Assembly (NCBI RefSeq): GCF_019458805.1
Contig: NZ_JAIBOA010000033.1
Span: forward strand, 16,044-80,043
DNA length: 64,000 nt
Origin: Actinomadura parmotrematis
Lineage (GTDB): Bacteria > Actinomycetota > Actinomycetes > Streptosporangiales > Streptosporangiaceae
Reading direction: 5' to 3'
Shown here: piece by piece, positions 49,585-57,639 of the stretch
Numbering within the stretch: the stretch's first letter is position 1
Layout: the number at the start of each line of letters is the position of its first letter
Notes under the pieces: model-generated
Databases searched by the model: none
Seen by the model: the letters and a program-made list of their open reading frames with translations, nothing else
Told to the model about the DNA's origin: nothing
Made by a program: the position numbers and the translations under genes

Positions 49585-49914
49585 CTACTTCCCCTTCCCG
49601 ATCCGCTGCACCGATTCGGCGGTGCTCTGCTCCGCGATCCCGTAGTTCGCCGCGCAATCGTCAAGGCCCTGCGCGGCGTGCGCCAGGAACTTCTCCATCA
49701 GGCCCAAGTGCTCGGTGACGTGGTTCTTCAGTTCCGCATAGGCGCCCTGGAACAGGGAGCCGACCGCCCCCCAGGTGTGCAAGGAGATGTCGGTGTACCC
49801 GTCGTTCGAAGCGTTGGCGCGTTGTTCGGCGGCTGTCGCGCGCGCCCGGTCGAGGCCCGCTTGGAGCGCCCTCAGCGCTTTCGGGTCGACCTCGAAACCG
49901 TTGGGAGGCGTCAC
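49585..49914 (-). CDS. EspC-like (DUF2580/WXG100-type) type VII secretion protein
   Basis: The 109-residue protein has the EspC pattern: NGFEVDPKALRALQAGLDRA, RATAAEQ, then LHTWGAVGSLFQGAYAELKN with a W-x-G turn, and HVTEHLGLMEKFLAHAAQGL. This helix-turn-helix hairpin is the usual T7SS partner or chaperone. The end, STAESVQRIGKGK, is polar. I took GTG 49914; earlier sequence looks non-coding. Its gene precedes the larger putative substrate by 2 bases, so the two are probably secreted as a heterodimer. Confidence 0.82.
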   Translation of the reverse strand: MTPPNGFEVDPKALRALQAGLDRARATAAEQRANASNDGYTDISLHTWGAVGSLFQGAYAELKNHVTEHLGLMEKFLAHAAQGLDDCAANYGIAEQSTAESVQRIGKGK

Positions 49915-50091
49915 GAGCGCGCCCCGGCGGCGGATGGGGCAGGGGTTTTCCGCGAAAGTCCGTGGCGATCTCGTGGCAGCAGCAACCAGCACCCCGCGTA
50001 CGACCGGATCCAGCGATCTGACAGGACACATGAATACAGTTATGTGAAGATTCAGGTCAAACAATGCACGTCAGGCGCGTGCGGCCGGTGG

Positions 50092-50535
50092 TCAGGGTTC
50101 GGCGCGGAGGCGCGGTTCGCCCCAGGGGCGGTCGAGGACGGCGCGCAGGGCGTCCAGAGTGGACGGGCCCAGGCGCGCGGCGAGGTCCTCCTCCAGGCGG
50201 GCGATGAGCGCCTGCGCGCGTTCGTGGACGCGGCGGCCCTCCGGGGTGAGGCGGGCGAGGCGGCGGCGGGACGAGGACGGGTCCGGGACGAGGTCGAGCA
50301 GGCCCATGCCGACCAGGGCGTGCACGGCCTGGTGGGCGCTCTGCCGGGCCATGCCCATGCGGCGCGCCAGCTCGGCGACGGTGGTGCCGTCCGGGTCCAG
50401 GTGGGCGAAGACGTTCTGCTGGGCGAAGGTGACGGGACGCTCGCCCGCCTCCAGCATGGCCGCCGCCACCGCCTCGTCGAACCAGGTCCGCCGGTCCCCC
50501 AGGAGCTGGGGGAGGTTCCGCGGCCGATCGGTCAT
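50092..50535 (-). CDS. MarR-family transcriptional regulator
   Basis: The winged helix of this 147-residue protein is in VTFAQQNVFAHLDPDGTTVA, ELARRMGMARQSAHQAVHAL, and the wing LVPDPSSSRRRLARLTPEGR. The ATG 50535 follows GAGGGGA. It is divergent from the cupin operon, with a perfect 17-bp palindrome between them, and so is expected to repress that operon and itself until an aromatic or phenolic inducer binds (ligand type is inference). Confidence 0.92.
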   Translation of the reverse strand: MTDRPRNLPQLLGDRRTWFDEAVAAAMLEAGERPVTFAQQNVFAHLDPDGTTVAELARRMGMARQSAHQAVHALVGMGLLDLVPDPSSSRRRLARLTPEGRRVHERAQALIARLEEDLAARLGPSTLDALRAVLDRPWGEPRLRAEP

Positions 50536-50583
50536 GCCGTCCCCTCGCTCTGGCGCTCGTGCGGTCCGTCGCCTATTCTCCCG

Positions 50584-50600
50584 TGTCAGGTTACCTGACA
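50584..50600. promoter_or_regulatory. MarR operator TGTCAGGT-T-ACCTGACA
   Basis: This perfect 17-base palindrome (8-base arms, one central base) lies 49 bases upstream of the MarR start and 25 bases upstream of the cupin start. It is the only strong symmetry in the shared promoter. Confidence 0.8.
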
Positions 50601-50624
50601 TGCATCCCGCCCCGGAGGAACCGC

Positions 50625-51194
50625 ATGACGATCGAGTACGCCACCCCGTACCGCGCCCGCTCGTTCATCCCGCCCGAGCCGGGCCGCCCGTACTTCGTCG
50701 AGAAGGGCATGGGCGACCGCGCGCACCTGTTCGGCGACATGTTCACGGTCTACTGCGGCGGCGAGCAGACCGAGAACACCTTCAACTTCTTCACCTGCGA
50801 GGGCCCGAAGGGCGACGTCATCCCCTCGCACTCCCACCCCGACACCTACGAGGTCTTCTACATCACCGGCGGCGCCGTCCGGCTGTTCGTGGAGGACACC
50901 GCGGGCGAGCAGTACGAGCGGCTGCTGACCGAGGGCGACTTCGGGTTCGTGCCGAAGAACTGCCCGCACTCCTACCGCATCGAGCGCCACCACAGCCGGA
51001 TCGTCGGCGTCGCCGCCGGGCCGGGCGGGACGTTCGAGCGGTTCTTCGAGAACTTCGGCGTCCCGACCGACGAGCTGACGCTGCCGCGGCGCCCGGCCGT
51101 CCCGACGCCCGACAAGTTCGGGTCGGTGCCGCAGCGCTTCGACGTGCGGTTCCTGCCCGAGCACCGCTGGCGGACGGGGGACGGCCGGCCGTGA
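50625..51194 (+). CDS. Quercetinase-like single-domain cupin dioxygenase
   Basis: The metal site of this 189-residue protein is IPSHSHPDTYEVFYITGGAV (His-x-His-x5-Glu) with the fourth ligand His in KNCPHSYRIERHHSRI. The N-terminus TPYRARSFIPPEPGRPYFVE and the FNFFTCEGPKGD strand are like monocupin flavonol 2,4-dioxygenases such as Streptomyces QueD. It would cleave the C-ring of quercetin and release CO. I rate the activity as likely but unproven. Operon: two XapX genes, amidohydrolase, alpha/beta hydrolase; all junctions overlap. Confidence 0.82.
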   Translation: MTIEYATPYRARSFIPPEPGRPYFVEKGMGDRAHLFGDMFTVYCGGEQTENTFNFFTCEGPKGDVIPSHSHPDTYEVFYITGGAVRLFVEDTAGEQYERLLTEGDFGFVPKNCPHSYRIERHHSRIVGVAAGPGGTFERFFENFGVPTDELTLPRRPAVPTPDKFGSVPQRFDVRFLPEHRWRTGDGRP

Positions 51195-51340
51195 CCTACC
51201 TCGCCGCGCTCCTCGCCGGCGCGCTCGCCGGCGTGCTGTACGCCGCGGTGCGGGTGCCGTCGCCCGCGCCGCCGCCCGTCGCCCTGTTCGGCCTGCTCGG
51301 GATGCTGCTCGGGCAGGCGGCGCTCGGGGCGCTGTGGTGA
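51191..51340 (+). CDS. XapX-domain small membrane protein (first of two)
   Basis: The 49-residue protein is a single helical hairpin: TYLAALLAGALAGVLYAAVR then VPSPAPPPVALFGLLGMLLG. This is the XapX pattern (two helices with a SPAPP turn). XapX proteins are encoded in catabolic operons such as xanthosine use; function unknown, perhaps transport. The GTG start overlaps the cupin stop as GTGA. Confidence 0.85.
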   Translation: MTYLAALLAGALAGVLYAAVRVPSPAPPPVALFGLLGMLLGQAALGALW

Positions 51341-51543
51341 GCGGCCCCGCCCGCGCGGCGGCCGTGTCGTTCGCCGCCGGGCTGCTGATGGGCGCGGTCT
51401 ACTGGGCGCTGCACGTGCGCTCGCCCGCGCCGCCGCTGGTCGGGCTGACCGGCCTGCTCGGCATCGTGCTCGGCGAGCGCGCCGCCACCGCCGTCCGTTC
51501 CCGCCGTACCGCCGCCCGTGAGGACGCCCCGCATGACCGCTGA
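51337..51543 (+). CDS. XapX-domain small membrane protein (second of two)
   Basis: The 68-residue protein has the same hairpin (VSFAAGLLMGAVYWALHV, then RSPAPPLVGLTGLLGIVLGE) plus a basic tail. GTG 51337 overlaps the first XapX stop as GTGA. Tandem XapX genes suggest a two-component hairpin pair in the membrane. Its end overlaps the amidohydrolase start by 11 bases. Confidence 0.85.
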   Translation: MSGPARAAAVSFAAGLLMGAVYWALHVRSPAPPLVGLTGLLGIVLGERAATAVRSRRTAAREDAPHDR

Positions 51544-52501
51544 CCCCGGCTACATCGACGTGCACGCGCACTTCGTGACCCCGTCTTATATCGATCAGGC
51601 CCGCGCCGCCGGGCACGCGAACCCCGACGGGATGCCCGGCTGGCCGTCCTGGTCGGCCGCCGCGCACCTGGAGCTGATGGACGCCTGCGGCATCGCCGCC
51701 GCGATGCTGTCGATCTCCTCCCCCGGCGTGCACTTCGGCGACGACGCCGCCGCGCGCCGCCTCGCCCGCGAGGTCAACGAGGACGGCACCGCCGTCGTCC
51801 GCGACCATCCCGGCCGGTTCGGGCTGTTCGCCTCGCTGCCGCTGCCCGACGTGGACGGCGCGCTCGCCGAGATCGCGCACGCCTTCGACGTGCTCAGCGC
51901 CGACGGCGTCGTGCTGGAGACCAACACCCACGGCGTCTACCTGGGCGATCCCCGCCTGGAGCCGGTGTTCGACGAGCTGGACCGGCGCGGCGCCGTCGTG
52001 TTCCTGCACCCGACCTCGCCGGTCCGCTGGGAGGAGAGCGCGCTCGGGCGGCCCCGCCCGATGGTGGAGTTCGTCTTCGACACCGCCCGCACCGTCACCG
52101 ACCTCGTCGCGAACGGGACGCTGGCCCGCCACCCCCGCCTGACGGTGATCGTGCCGCACTGCGGCGGGGCGCTGCCCGTCCTCGCCGACCGCATCGACGG
52201 CTTCGTGAAGCTGTTCGCGCCGGGCGGCGACGGCGGGCCGGGCGCGATCGAGCAGCTCCGCCGCCTCTACTACGACGTGGCGGGCCCGGCGCTGCCGCGC
52301 CAGCTCCCCGCGCTGCTGAACCTGGTGGACGCCGACCGGATCCTGTACGGCAGCGACCACTGCTGGACGCCCGCGCCCGCCGTCCCGCCGCACGTCGCCG
52401 CGCTCGACGCCGCCGCGACGCCGGTGCCCGGCGCGTCCTGGCGGTCCCTGACGACGGCGAACGCGCGCCGCGTCCTGCCCCGCCTGGAGGAGTCCCGATG
52501 A
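51533..52501 (+). CDS. Amidohydrolase_2-family enzyme, ACMSD/decarboxylase-like
   Basis: The 322-residue TIM-barrel metal enzyme starts GYIDVHAHFVTPSYIDQARA. Other signature parts are VVFLHPTSPVRWEESALGRP, VIVPHCGGALPVLADRIDGF and RILYGSDHCWTPA. These give the His-x-His, His, His and Asp metal/catalytic residues of 2-amino-3-carboxymuconate-6-semialdehyde decarboxylase and gamma-resorcylate decarboxylase. It is therefore likely to decarboxylate or hydrolyse an aromatic acid. ATGA overlap with the next gene. The ATG at 51533 is inside the previous gene's 3' end. Confidence 0.87.
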   Translation: MTADPGYIDVHAHFVTPSYIDQARAAGHANPDGMPGWPSWSAAAHLELMDACGIAAAMLSISSPGVHFGDDAAARRLAREVNEDGTAVVRDHPGRFGLFASLPLPDVDGALAEIAHAFDVLSADGVVLETNTHGVYLGDPRLEPVFDELDRRGAVVFLHPTSPVRWEESALGRPRPMVEFVFDTARTVTDLVANGTLARHPRLTVIVPHCGGALPVLADRIDGFVKLFAPGGDGGPGAIEQLRRLYYDVAGPALPRQLPALLNLVDADRILYGSDHCWTPAPAVPPHVAALDAAATPVPGASWRSLTTANARRVLPRLEESR

Positions 52502-53310
52502 CGTTCCCGCTGGAGCTGCTCGCCCCGCCCGACCCGGCCGCGCTGCCGCTGCCCGCGCCCGCCCCGCCGGGCGTTCGGGTGCTGCGCGGCGTCCCGTACC
52601 GGGTCCTGGACGGGACGCGGCCGCTGGAGCTCGACCTCTGGCTGCCCGCGTCCGGCGGCCCGCACCCGCTGGTCGTCCTCGTGCACGGCGGCGCCTGGCG
52701 GACGGGCCTGCGCGGCGACCTCGGCCCGCGCCTGCGCGCCTGGGATCCGAGCCCGCACGCCCGGCTCGTCGCGGCCGGGTTCGCCGTCGCCTGCCCCTCC
52801 TACCGGCTGAGCGGCGAGGCGCCCCATCCCGCGCAGGTCGACGACCTGACCGCCGCCCTCGGCTGGCTGCGCGCCCGCGCGGGCGAGCTCGGCGTCGACG
52901 CCGGCCGGACGGTCCTGTGGGGCGAGTCGGCGGGCGGCCACCTGGCCGCGCTCGCCGCGCTCCGCGCCCCCGTCCGGGGCTGCGTCGCCTGGTACGCGCC
53001 GACCGACCTGACGGGCGCCGCGCCCGGCTCGTTCGAGGCGCTGCTGGCCGGCGCCGACCTCGCCGCCGCGAGCCCCGCCCGTCACGCCGGCCCGGACGCG
53101 CCGCCGTTCCTCGTCCTGCACGGCGCGGACGACGCGATCGTCCCGTCCTGGCACGCGACGCGCCTCGCGGGCGCCCTGGACGCGGCGGGCGTCCCCGTCG
53201 AGCTGGACGTCCTGCCCGGCGCCGACCACCTGTGGGTCGGCCTCCCCGACGCGGCCGTCGAGGACGTCTTCGCCCGCTCCCTCGCCTTCGCCCGCGACCG
53301 GACCCGCTAG
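52498..53310 (+). CDS. Alpha/beta hydrolase (HGGAW carboxylesterase / kynurenine formamidase-like)
   Basis: The 270-residue hydrolase has the oxyanion motif VVLVHGGAWRTG, the nucleophile elbow VLWGESAGGHLAAL with Ser, the acid Asp in LHGADDAIVPS and the catalytic His in PGADHLWVG. The HGGxW motif is typical of hormone-sensitive-lipase-like esterases and kynurenine formamidases. In the operon context it is a candidate for splitting an ester or amide intermediate. ATGA overlap upstream. Convergent with the GTPase gene, overlapping by 4 bases. Confidence 0.87.
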   Translation: MTFPLELLAPPDPAALPLPAPAPPGVRVLRGVPYRVLDGTRPLELDLWLPASGGPHPLVVLVHGGAWRTGLRGDLGPRLRAWDPSPHARLVAAGFAVACPSYRLSGEAPHPAQVDDLTAALGWLRARAGELGVDAGRTVLWGESAGGHLAALAALRAPVRGCVAWYAPTDLTGAAPGSFEALLAGADLAAASPARHAGPDAPPFLVLHGADDAIVPSWHATRLAGALDAAGVPVELDVLPGADHLWVGLPDAAVEDVFARSLAFARDRTR

Positions 53311-54902
53311 CGGGCGGCGGTGAGGCGGGCGGTGAAGTCGGTGAAGCGGGCGCGCTCGTCCTCGGCGGGGGCGAGGACGAGGCGCTCGCCGACCTCGGCG
53401 ACCGCCGCCCGCAGGGCCTTGTCGGCCTTGCGGGCGCGGCGGCGGGCGCCGAGCAGCGCCGCCAGGCGGGCCAGCAGGGCGAGCAGGACGCCGGCCAGGA
53501 CGCCGCCGATCAGCAGCACCGTCGGCCACGGAATGTCGCGCAGCTCGGGCGTCGGCGGGTCGGGCAGCCGCAGGTAGGAGAAGGCGAACAGCACGGTCAG
53601 CCACAGCAGCCCGGCGATCGCGACCGCGAACACCGCCCACTGCAGCGCGCGCACCGCGCCCCACCAGCGGGGGCGCCGGGCGGCGTCCACCGACGTGGTC
53701 GCGATGGCCTTGTCGAGCTCGTCGGGCAGCCGGTCGTTGGCGGCGCGGGCCGCCTCGCGGACCGCGCCCGCCCACGGCTCGGGCAGCCCCGCGGACGTGC
53801 GCGCGCCGACCTCGCGGACGGCGAGCTCGACGCCCGCGCGCTGCACCGGCGACGACGCGGGCAGCGACGTGCGGCCGCCGCCCTCGACGCGCAGCCGCCG
53901 CAGCGGGTCGGCGCGGAAGCGGCGCAGCCAGCGGGTCGCGGGCCAGCCCGTCGCGGTCGCGGCCCGGTGCCGGTACGCCTTGGCGACGGCCGTGACGACC
54001 TGCGGGACGCCCGCCGCGTCCGCGAGCGCCCCGGCGAGCGGCGCCGCCTGGTCGCCCTTGGGCTTCGGGGGCGTCTCGCCGGTGAGGCCGGCCGCCTCGG
54101 CGAGGCCGTCGGCGGCGGTGGCGGCGTCGGCGGCGAGCCGCGACGCCCAGGCGCGGCGGGCCGCGACGCGGTCGGCGAGCAGCGCGCGCAGCTCGGGCAT
54201 GCCCTGCCCGGTGCGGGCCGACACCGGCAGGACGGGCACGCCGTCCAGGCCGTCGTCGGCGAGCAGGCCGCGCAGGTCGTCCAGGCAACGGGCGACGGCG
54301 GCCTCGGGCAGCCGGTCGACCTGGTTGAGGACGACGACCATGACGTCCCTGTGCCGGGCGAGCGGCTTCAGGTAGCGGTCGTGGACGGCGGCGTCGGCGT
54401 ACTTCTGCGGGTCCAGCACCCAGACGAGCAGGTCGACGACGCCGACGAGGCGGTCGACCTCCAGGCGGTGCGCGAGCGCGATCGAGTCGTGGTCGGGCAG
54501 GTCGAGCAGGACGAGGCCGGCCAGGGCGGCGTCGCCGGCCTCGACGGTGTGGCGGCGCGGCACGTCCAGCCAGTCGAGGAGCGGGCCGGAGCCCTCGGGG
54601 TCCCAGCGGGCGGCCTGCGCGGCGGACGTCGTCGGCCGGGTCACGCCGACGTCGGCGAGGTCGGTGCCCGACAGCGCGTTGAACAGGCTGGACTTGCCGC
54701 TGCCGGTGGCTCCGGCGAGGGCGGCGGCGGTGTGGTCGGGCGACAGCTTCGCGCGCGCCCCGGCGCGCTCGACGACGGCGCGGGCCCGCTCGACGGGCTC
54801 GGCGGGCAGCCGCCCGGCGGCGAGGTCGGCGGCCTCGCCGAGCGCGGCGAGGCGGGCGTCCAGGGACGGCGCGCGGCGGCCGGGCCGCAGCGACGCCTTC
54901 AC
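53307..54902 (-). CDS. dynB: Dynamin-like GTPase with C-terminal membrane helices, DynB type
   Basis: The 531-residue protein has a P-loop (LAGATGSGKSSLFNALSG), a G3-like DLPDHDSI and the G4 motif VVVLNQVDRLP. It then has two membrane helices near the C-terminus (WAVFAVAIAGLLWLTVLFAF and PTVLLIGGVLAGVLLALLAR). A pair of adjacent dynamin-like genes with this layout matches DynA/DynB of Streptomyces, which stabilise FtsZ rings in sporulation septa; I assign this to DynB on length, order and helices. The GTG start overlaps the upstream gene's stop as GTGA. Confidence 0.82.
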   Translation of the reverse strand: MKASLRPGRRAPSLDARLAALGEAADLAAGRLPAEPVERARAVVERAGARAKLSPDHTAAALAGATGSGKSSLFNALSGTDLADVGVTRPTTSAAQAARWDPEGSGPLLDWLDVPRRHTVEAGDAALAGLVLLDLPDHDSIALAHRLEVDRLVGVVDLLVWVLDPQKYADAAVHDRYLKPLARHRDVMVVVLNQVDRLPEAAVARCLDDLRGLLADDGLDGVPVLPVSARTGQGMPELRALLADRVAARRAWASRLAADAATAADGLAEAAGLTGETPPKPKGDQAAPLAGALADAAGVPQVVTAVAKAYRHRAATATGWPATRWLRRFRADPLRRLRVEGGGRTSLPASSPVQRAGVELAVREVGARTSAGLPEPWAGAVREAARAANDRLPDELDKAIATTSVDAARRPRWWGAVRALQWAVFAVAIAGLLWLTVLFAFSYLRLPDPPTPELRDIPWPTVLLIGGVLAGVLLALLARLAALLGARRRARKADKALRAAVAEVGERLVLAPAEDERARFTDFTARLTAAR

Positions 54903-56656
54903 CGGGCCTTCCCCTCGGGCAGCTCGCGGCGCCGCGCGTGGACGGTGGCGGCGGCCTCGCGCAGCGCGTCGGGGTCGGCGTCGACGCCCGCGAGCAGCGC
55001 GGTGAAGCGGGCCCGCTCGGTGTCGAGCAGTTCCTCGACGCGGCGCCGCAGGTCGGTGCGGGCCTCCTCGGTGAGGGTGCGGACGGCCTGGTCGCCGAAC
55101 ACCGCCTCCAGCACCTTCTGGCTGAGCACGCTGGTGCCGCCCGCGATGCCGATCTCCAGGCCGGACAGGCCGCCGGTGGAGGCGAACACCCCGAGCATCA
55201 GCAGCAGCCCGAGGCCGTTGACGCCGAAGGACGTGGCGCGGGCGATGCCGCGCCGGTCGGCGCCCTCGGTGCGGACGAGGTCGAGGACGTAGCCCTGCCA
55301 GTCGCGGACGGCGGCGTCGACCCGGCCGCGCAGCTCGGGCGAGGCGCGGCCGAGCCGCCCGGCGGCCTGCACGCCCGCGCACTCCAGCAGGTCGCGGCCC
55401 GCCGGGGTCGCGAGCCATGCCTCGACGGCGCGCTCGGCGGCGCCGTCGGCGACCGCGCGGATCAGCGACTCGACGCCGCTCTCCAGCGCGGTGCGCAGCT
55501 CGCGGGCGGTGGCGGGGCGGCCGCGCAGCACGGCGGTGACGCGGTCGCGCAGGCGCCCGACCCGCGACTCCAGGCCGCGCATGAGGTCGCCGGTGCCGAT
55601 GAAGTCCTGCCAGCGGGCGAGGACCTCGCCGCGCAGCAGCGTCCCGTCGCGCATGCCCTCGTCGAACGCCGACAGCGCCGACGCGTACGCGCCGCCGGCG
55701 AGGCCGCGCAGCTCGTCGGCGCCGGCCCGCTGCCGCTCGACGGCGGCGGCGAGCGCGGGCACCCGGGTGGCGAGGCTGTCCAGGGCGCCCGACAGGGTGC
55801 GGCGGACGACCTCGGCGCGGGCCTGCGCGTCCGCCGACAGGCCCTCCAGCCAGTCGCGGACGGGCCGGACGACGTCGGCGGGCAGCCGGGTGCTCTCGGC
55901 GGGCAGGTCCAGCTCGGGGACGGTGAACACCGGCGTCCCGCCGAGGCCGTTCTCCTCCAGCAGCCGGCCGAGGTCGCGGCGGACCGGCTCCAGGGCGTCG
56001 CGGGGGACGCGCTGCAGGATGACGGCGAGGGCGGTGCTGCGCTCGCGGGCGGTGCGCAGGAACCCCCACGGCACCTCGTCGGCGTAGCGGGCGGCGGTGG
56101 TGACGAACAGCCAGAGGTCGGCGGCGGCGAGGAGCTGCGCGGCGAGCTCGCGGTTGGCGGCGACGACGGAGTCGATGTCGGGGGCGTCCAGCAGGGCGAG
56201 GCCCGCCGGGACGGCGTCGGTCGCGGCGACCTTGAGGGTGCCGGGCTCGCCGTCGCCGTCGCCGGTGACGCGCGGCAGGCCCGGCAGCACGTGCGAGGCG
56301 GTGAACCAGGCCGCGTCCGAGGGGTGCACGACGAGCGTCGGGGCGAGGGTGGTCGGGCGGAGCACGCCCGCCCGCGTGACGTCCGCGCCGATCAGCGAGT
56401 TGACGAGGGTGGACTTGCCGGCGCCGGTGGAGCCGCCGACGACCGCGAGGAGCGGCGCGTCGATCGAGGCGAGGCGGGGCAGCAGGTAGTCGTCGAGCTG
56501 GCCGGTCAGCTCCTTCAGCGCGCGCCGGTCGGCGGCGACGTCGCCGATGGCGAGCGGGAACAGCTCGTGCCCGAGCTCGCCGCGCAAGTCCTCCAGGGCC
56601 GCCGCGAGGCCGCCCTGCCCGCCGCGCGTCGCCGCGTCCACCGTTCCGTCCGCCAT
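54899..56656 (-). CDS. dynA: Dynamin-like GTPase, DynA type
   Basis: The 585-residue protein has the GTPase motif LLAVVGGSTGAGKSTLVNSL, with G2 Thr in RPTTLAPTLV, a G3-like LLDAPDIDSV and helical stalk regions. A hydrophobic stretch lies in VNGLGLLLMLGVFASTGGLS, which may dip into the membrane. It lies upstream of the second GTPase with a 4-base overlap, as dynA before dynB in Streptomyces. Together they probably act at cell-division or sporulation septa (by homology). ATG 56656 is given; an ATG 11 codons earlier is possible. Confidence 0.83.
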   Translation of the reverse strand: MADGTVDAATRGGQGGLAAALEDLRGELGHELFPLAIGDVAADRRALKELTGQLDDYLLPRLASIDAPLLAVVGGSTGAGKSTLVNSLIGADVTRAGVLRPTTLAPTLVVHPSDAAWFTASHVLPGLPRVTGDGDGEPGTLKVAATDAVPAGLALLDAPDIDSVVAANRELAAQLLAAADLWLFVTTAARYADEVPWGFLRTARERSTALAVILQRVPRDALEPVRRDLGRLLEENGLGGTPVFTVPELDLPAESTRLPADVVRPVRDWLEGLSADAQARAEVVRRTLSGALDSLATRVPALAAAVERQRAGADELRGLAGGAYASALSAFDEGMRDGTLLRGEVLARWQDFIGTGDLMRGLESRVGRLRDRVTAVLRGRPATARELRTALESGVESLIRAVADGAAERAVEAWLATPAGRDLLECAGVQAAGRLGRASPELRGRVDAAVRDWQGYVLDLVRTEGADRRGIARATSFGVNGLGLLLMLGVFASTGGLSGLEIGIAGGTSVLSQKVLEAVFGDQAVRTLTEEARTDLRRRVEELLDTERARFTALLAGVDADPDALREAAATVHARRRELPEGKAR

Positions 56657-56735
56657 GGCCACCGCATTCCCCGCAGGACGCCGACGCAACGCGATCGGCC
56701 GATCCGACCTATGAAAGCACAGGTGAGAGCCCTGA

Positions 56736-57458
56736 TCAGGGTTCGCGGGTGCGGGCGATCCCGGCGATCCGGCGGTCCACCTCGGCCTCCACGACGCCGC
56801 TCATGGCCTCCGCCATGAGGCCCTGCACGGCCTGCTGGGCGAGGGGGCGGAGCCGGTCGATGTAGGCGGCGGCGCCGGCCGGCGCGCCGAGGTGCCCGTG
56901 GGCGACGGCGAGCCCGACGAACTCGGCGGCGATCGCGGCGCAGTGCTCGCGGATGCGGGCCGTCACCGCGAGGACGGCGTCCAGCGGGACGCCCGCCGCG
57001 ACGAGCTCGGCGCCGACGCGGAGCAGCCGGGGGCTCGGCACGGCGTAGGCGTCGCCGTCGGGGCGGACGAGGCCGAGCGCGGTGGCCCGCTCCAGCGCGG
57101 TCGCCGCGGCTTCGTCGGCGGCCGGCAGCCCGAAGGCGGCGAGCAGCTCGGCGGCGGTGCGGCGCTCGGGACGCTCGTCGTCCCAGGGGTCGGTGAGGGC
57201 CTTCTCCAGGCCGAGCAGGTCGCCGAGGTCGGCGCCGCGCTGCCAGGCGCCGAGCAGCTCGGCGATGGTGGCGAAGGTGTGGCCGCGCTCCTGCATCCGG
57301 CAGATCATCCGGATGCGGGCGAGGTGGGTGTCGTCGTAGATGCCGACGCGGCCCTCGCGGCGCGGCGGCGGCAGCAGGCCGCGCTCCTGGTAGTTGCGGA
57401 CGTTGCGGACGGTGGTGCCGGCGGCGTGCGCCAGGTCGTCGATGCGGTAGGTGGTCAT
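56736..57458 (-). CDS. MerR-family transcriptional regulator
   Basis: The N-terminal HTH of this 240-residue protein is TYRIDDLAHAAGTTVRNVRN then YQERGLLPPPRREGRVGIYD, with IRMICRMQERGHTFATIAEL for the dimerisation helix. The C-terminal half (about 150 residues) is a helical effector domain ending in a basic tail. It is divergent from the SCP2-domain gene, and the palindrome between them is the likely operator. Confidence 0.92.
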   Translation of the reverse strand: MTTYRIDDLAHAAGTTVRNVRNYQERGLLPPPRREGRVGIYDDTHLARIRMICRMQERGHTFATIAELLGAWQRGADLGDLLGLEKALTDPWDDERPERRTAAELLAAFGLPAADEAAATALERATALGLVRPDGDAYAVPSPRLLRVGAELVAAGVPLDAVLAVTARIREHCAAIAAEFVGLAVAHGHLGAPAGAAAYIDRLRPLAQQAVQGLMAEAMSGVVEAEVDRRIAGIARTREP

Positions 57459-57561
57459 GCGCGTGCGGTGCCGCCCCTCGTGGTGCCCGTGGTGGTGCTC
57501 GTCCCGGACGCCCGCCCGGCCGCGGCCGCCCTTGACGCCGCCGATCGTACCGGTCACCATT

Positions 57562-57581
57562 GTGCCATTATGCAATGGCAC
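57562..57581. promoter_or_regulatory. MerR operator GTGCCATT-ATGC-AATGGCAC
   Basis: A perfect inverted repeat with 8-base arms and a 4-base centre lies between the MerR gene (start 57458) and the SCP2 gene (start 57640). A TTGACG hexamer begins 3 bases after it (57584) and may be the -35 of the SCP2 promoter. Confidence 0.75.
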
Positions 57582-57639
57582 GGTTGACGATGGCGCGTTC
57601 TGCCATGGTCCGATCCGTGCCCCGCCCGGGAGGAACCCC

